This document shows, piece after piece, positions 49,891 through 50,375 of a DNA stretch of 50,375 nt. Origin of the DNA: Paucimonas sp. (lineage in GTDB: Bacteria > Pseudomonadota > Gammaproteobacteria > Pseudomonadales > Pseudomonadaceae); contig JAIRVG010000081.1 in the NCBI GenBank assembly GCA_031253995.1, positions 1 to 50,375 on the forward strand. Direction: 5' to 3'. Numbering within the stretch: the first letter of the stretch is position 1; each line of letters opens with the position of its first letter. A program made the position numbers and the translations under genes. The notes under the pieces were generated by a model, which made no database searches, was not told where the DNA came from, and worked only from the letters and a program-made list of their open reading frames with translations.

Positions 49891-50375
49891 ATGACAGACA
49901 TCGTCAGTCGATACCCGTCGCCCGTTACCCGCAATCCGTACCAGCTCAACGTCACGGACCTGAAGGTCCCGCTCGACGTGATCTCGTTCGAAGGCAGCGA
50001 ATACCTCGGCAAGCCCTTCCACTACACCATCCGCTTCACCTGCGCCGAGCGCAAACTGGACCCGAAGTGCTACTACGATGACCCCGTCTACCGGGACATC
50101 AAGCCACGAGACCTGGACAAGGCGGCCTTCCTCAACCGCTACACCCGCTTCGGTCTCTACGGCGAACCACCCATCACCTACCCCTGGGAAGAAAAGCGCA
50201 GGAAGCACGAGCCCCTGCGCGAAATCTTCGGCGTGATCACCTCGTTCAAACGCACTGGCGCGACCATCGAGCAGGGCCACTACGAGATCACCCTCGAACC
50301 GCGGCTCGCCCGCCTGGCCCAGGGCAAGCAGTACCGCCTCTACCGGCGCCAGTCGGTGCCGGAGATCGTGCGTCA
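49891..50375 (+). CDS. vgrG: Type VI secretion spike protein VgrG (3' truncated by window end)
   Basis: The frame is open from ATG 49891 to the end of the window (161 codons). It shows the VgrG N-terminal gp27-like domain: LNVTDLKVPLDVISFEGSEYLGKPFHYTIRFTC, FGVITSFKRTGATIEQGHYEITLEPRLARLAQGKQYRLYR, and the start of QSVPEIV. The spike sits on the Hcp tube and carries effectors. A PAAR or effector extension, if any, is beyond the window. The Shine-Dalgarno sequence is weak (only GAG at 49880-49882), so translation may depend on leader control. Confidence 0.92.
   Translation, partial: MTDIVSRYPSPVTRNPYQLNVTDLKVPLDVISFEGSEYLGKPFHYTIRFTCAERKLDPKCYYDDPVYRDIKPRDLDKAAFLNRYTRFGLYGEPPITYPWEEKRRKHEPLREIFGVITSFKRTGATIEQGHYEITLEPRLARLAQGKQYRLYRRQSVPEIVR

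Overview
The window is about 64% GC, codon use is strongly GC3-biased, and genes are tightly packed. REP-type palindromes of the 'GTGGGAGC...' class are scattered through it, and several gene neighbourhoods are typical of Pseudomonas (FpvI/FpvR/FpvA-like iron unit, NosP-NahK, HemO-type heme oxygenase, stand-alone TccC/Rhs toxin). It most likely comes from the P. fluorescens/P. protegens/P. chlororaphis complex. No rRNA, tRNA or CRISPR array was found. Two genes are cut by the window edges: a saccharopine-dehydrogenase-family gene (left) and vgrG (right).

Layout. 1-2.5 kb: 3' end of a polyamine-type saccharopine/carboxynorspermidine dehydrogenase with a clear terminator, then a membrane diguanylate cyclase. 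2.5-6.7 kb: an iron cell-surface-signalling unit on the minus strand (ECF sigma, short FecR-like anti-sigma, FpvA-like TonB receptor) behind a sigma70 promoter with a Fur-like dyad. 6.8-11.0 kb: MaoC dehydratase plus GNAT, Nudix hydrolase, a small exported protein, and an OsmC-YcaO fusion protein.

11.1-29.0 kb (minus strand): a 16-gene, almost gapless exopolysaccharide operon of the Wzx/Wzy type. In transcription order it encodes UDP-glucose 6-dehydrogenase, UDP-glucuronate 4-epimerase, an initiating phosphoglycosyl transferase, a BY-kinase-like ATPase with a damaged Walker A, Wza, Wzz, a GT4, a Wzy polymerase, two GT2s, a NodB deacetylase, the Wzx flippase, a periplasmic GH39-like protein, two GNAT-fold acyltransferases and a ChbG/HpnK-type deacetylase. 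It should make a uronic-acid-containing (acidic), probably acylated polymer. A divergent membrane sulfatase/phosphoethanolamine-transferase-fold gene shares its 0.4-kb upstream region.

31.2-37.6 kb: a family III CoA-transferase with its two lobes in reversed order, a DUF454 membrane protein, the heme oxygenase HemO, and a LysR regulator divergent from an L-serine dehydratase/serine transporter pair. 37.6-44.6 kb: a short MITE-like inverted repeat, a TccC/Rhs-type toxin with an AT-rich ADP-ribosyltransferase-like tip, a patatin-like phospholipase with a multi-helix membrane insert inside its catalytic domain, a DUF3313 lipoprotein and a REPIN. 44.7-49.5 kb: the nitric-oxide sensor pair nosP-nahK and a convergent aldo/keto reductase. 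The window ends in the first 161 codons of a type VI secretion vgrG, behind a 430-bp AT-richer leader.
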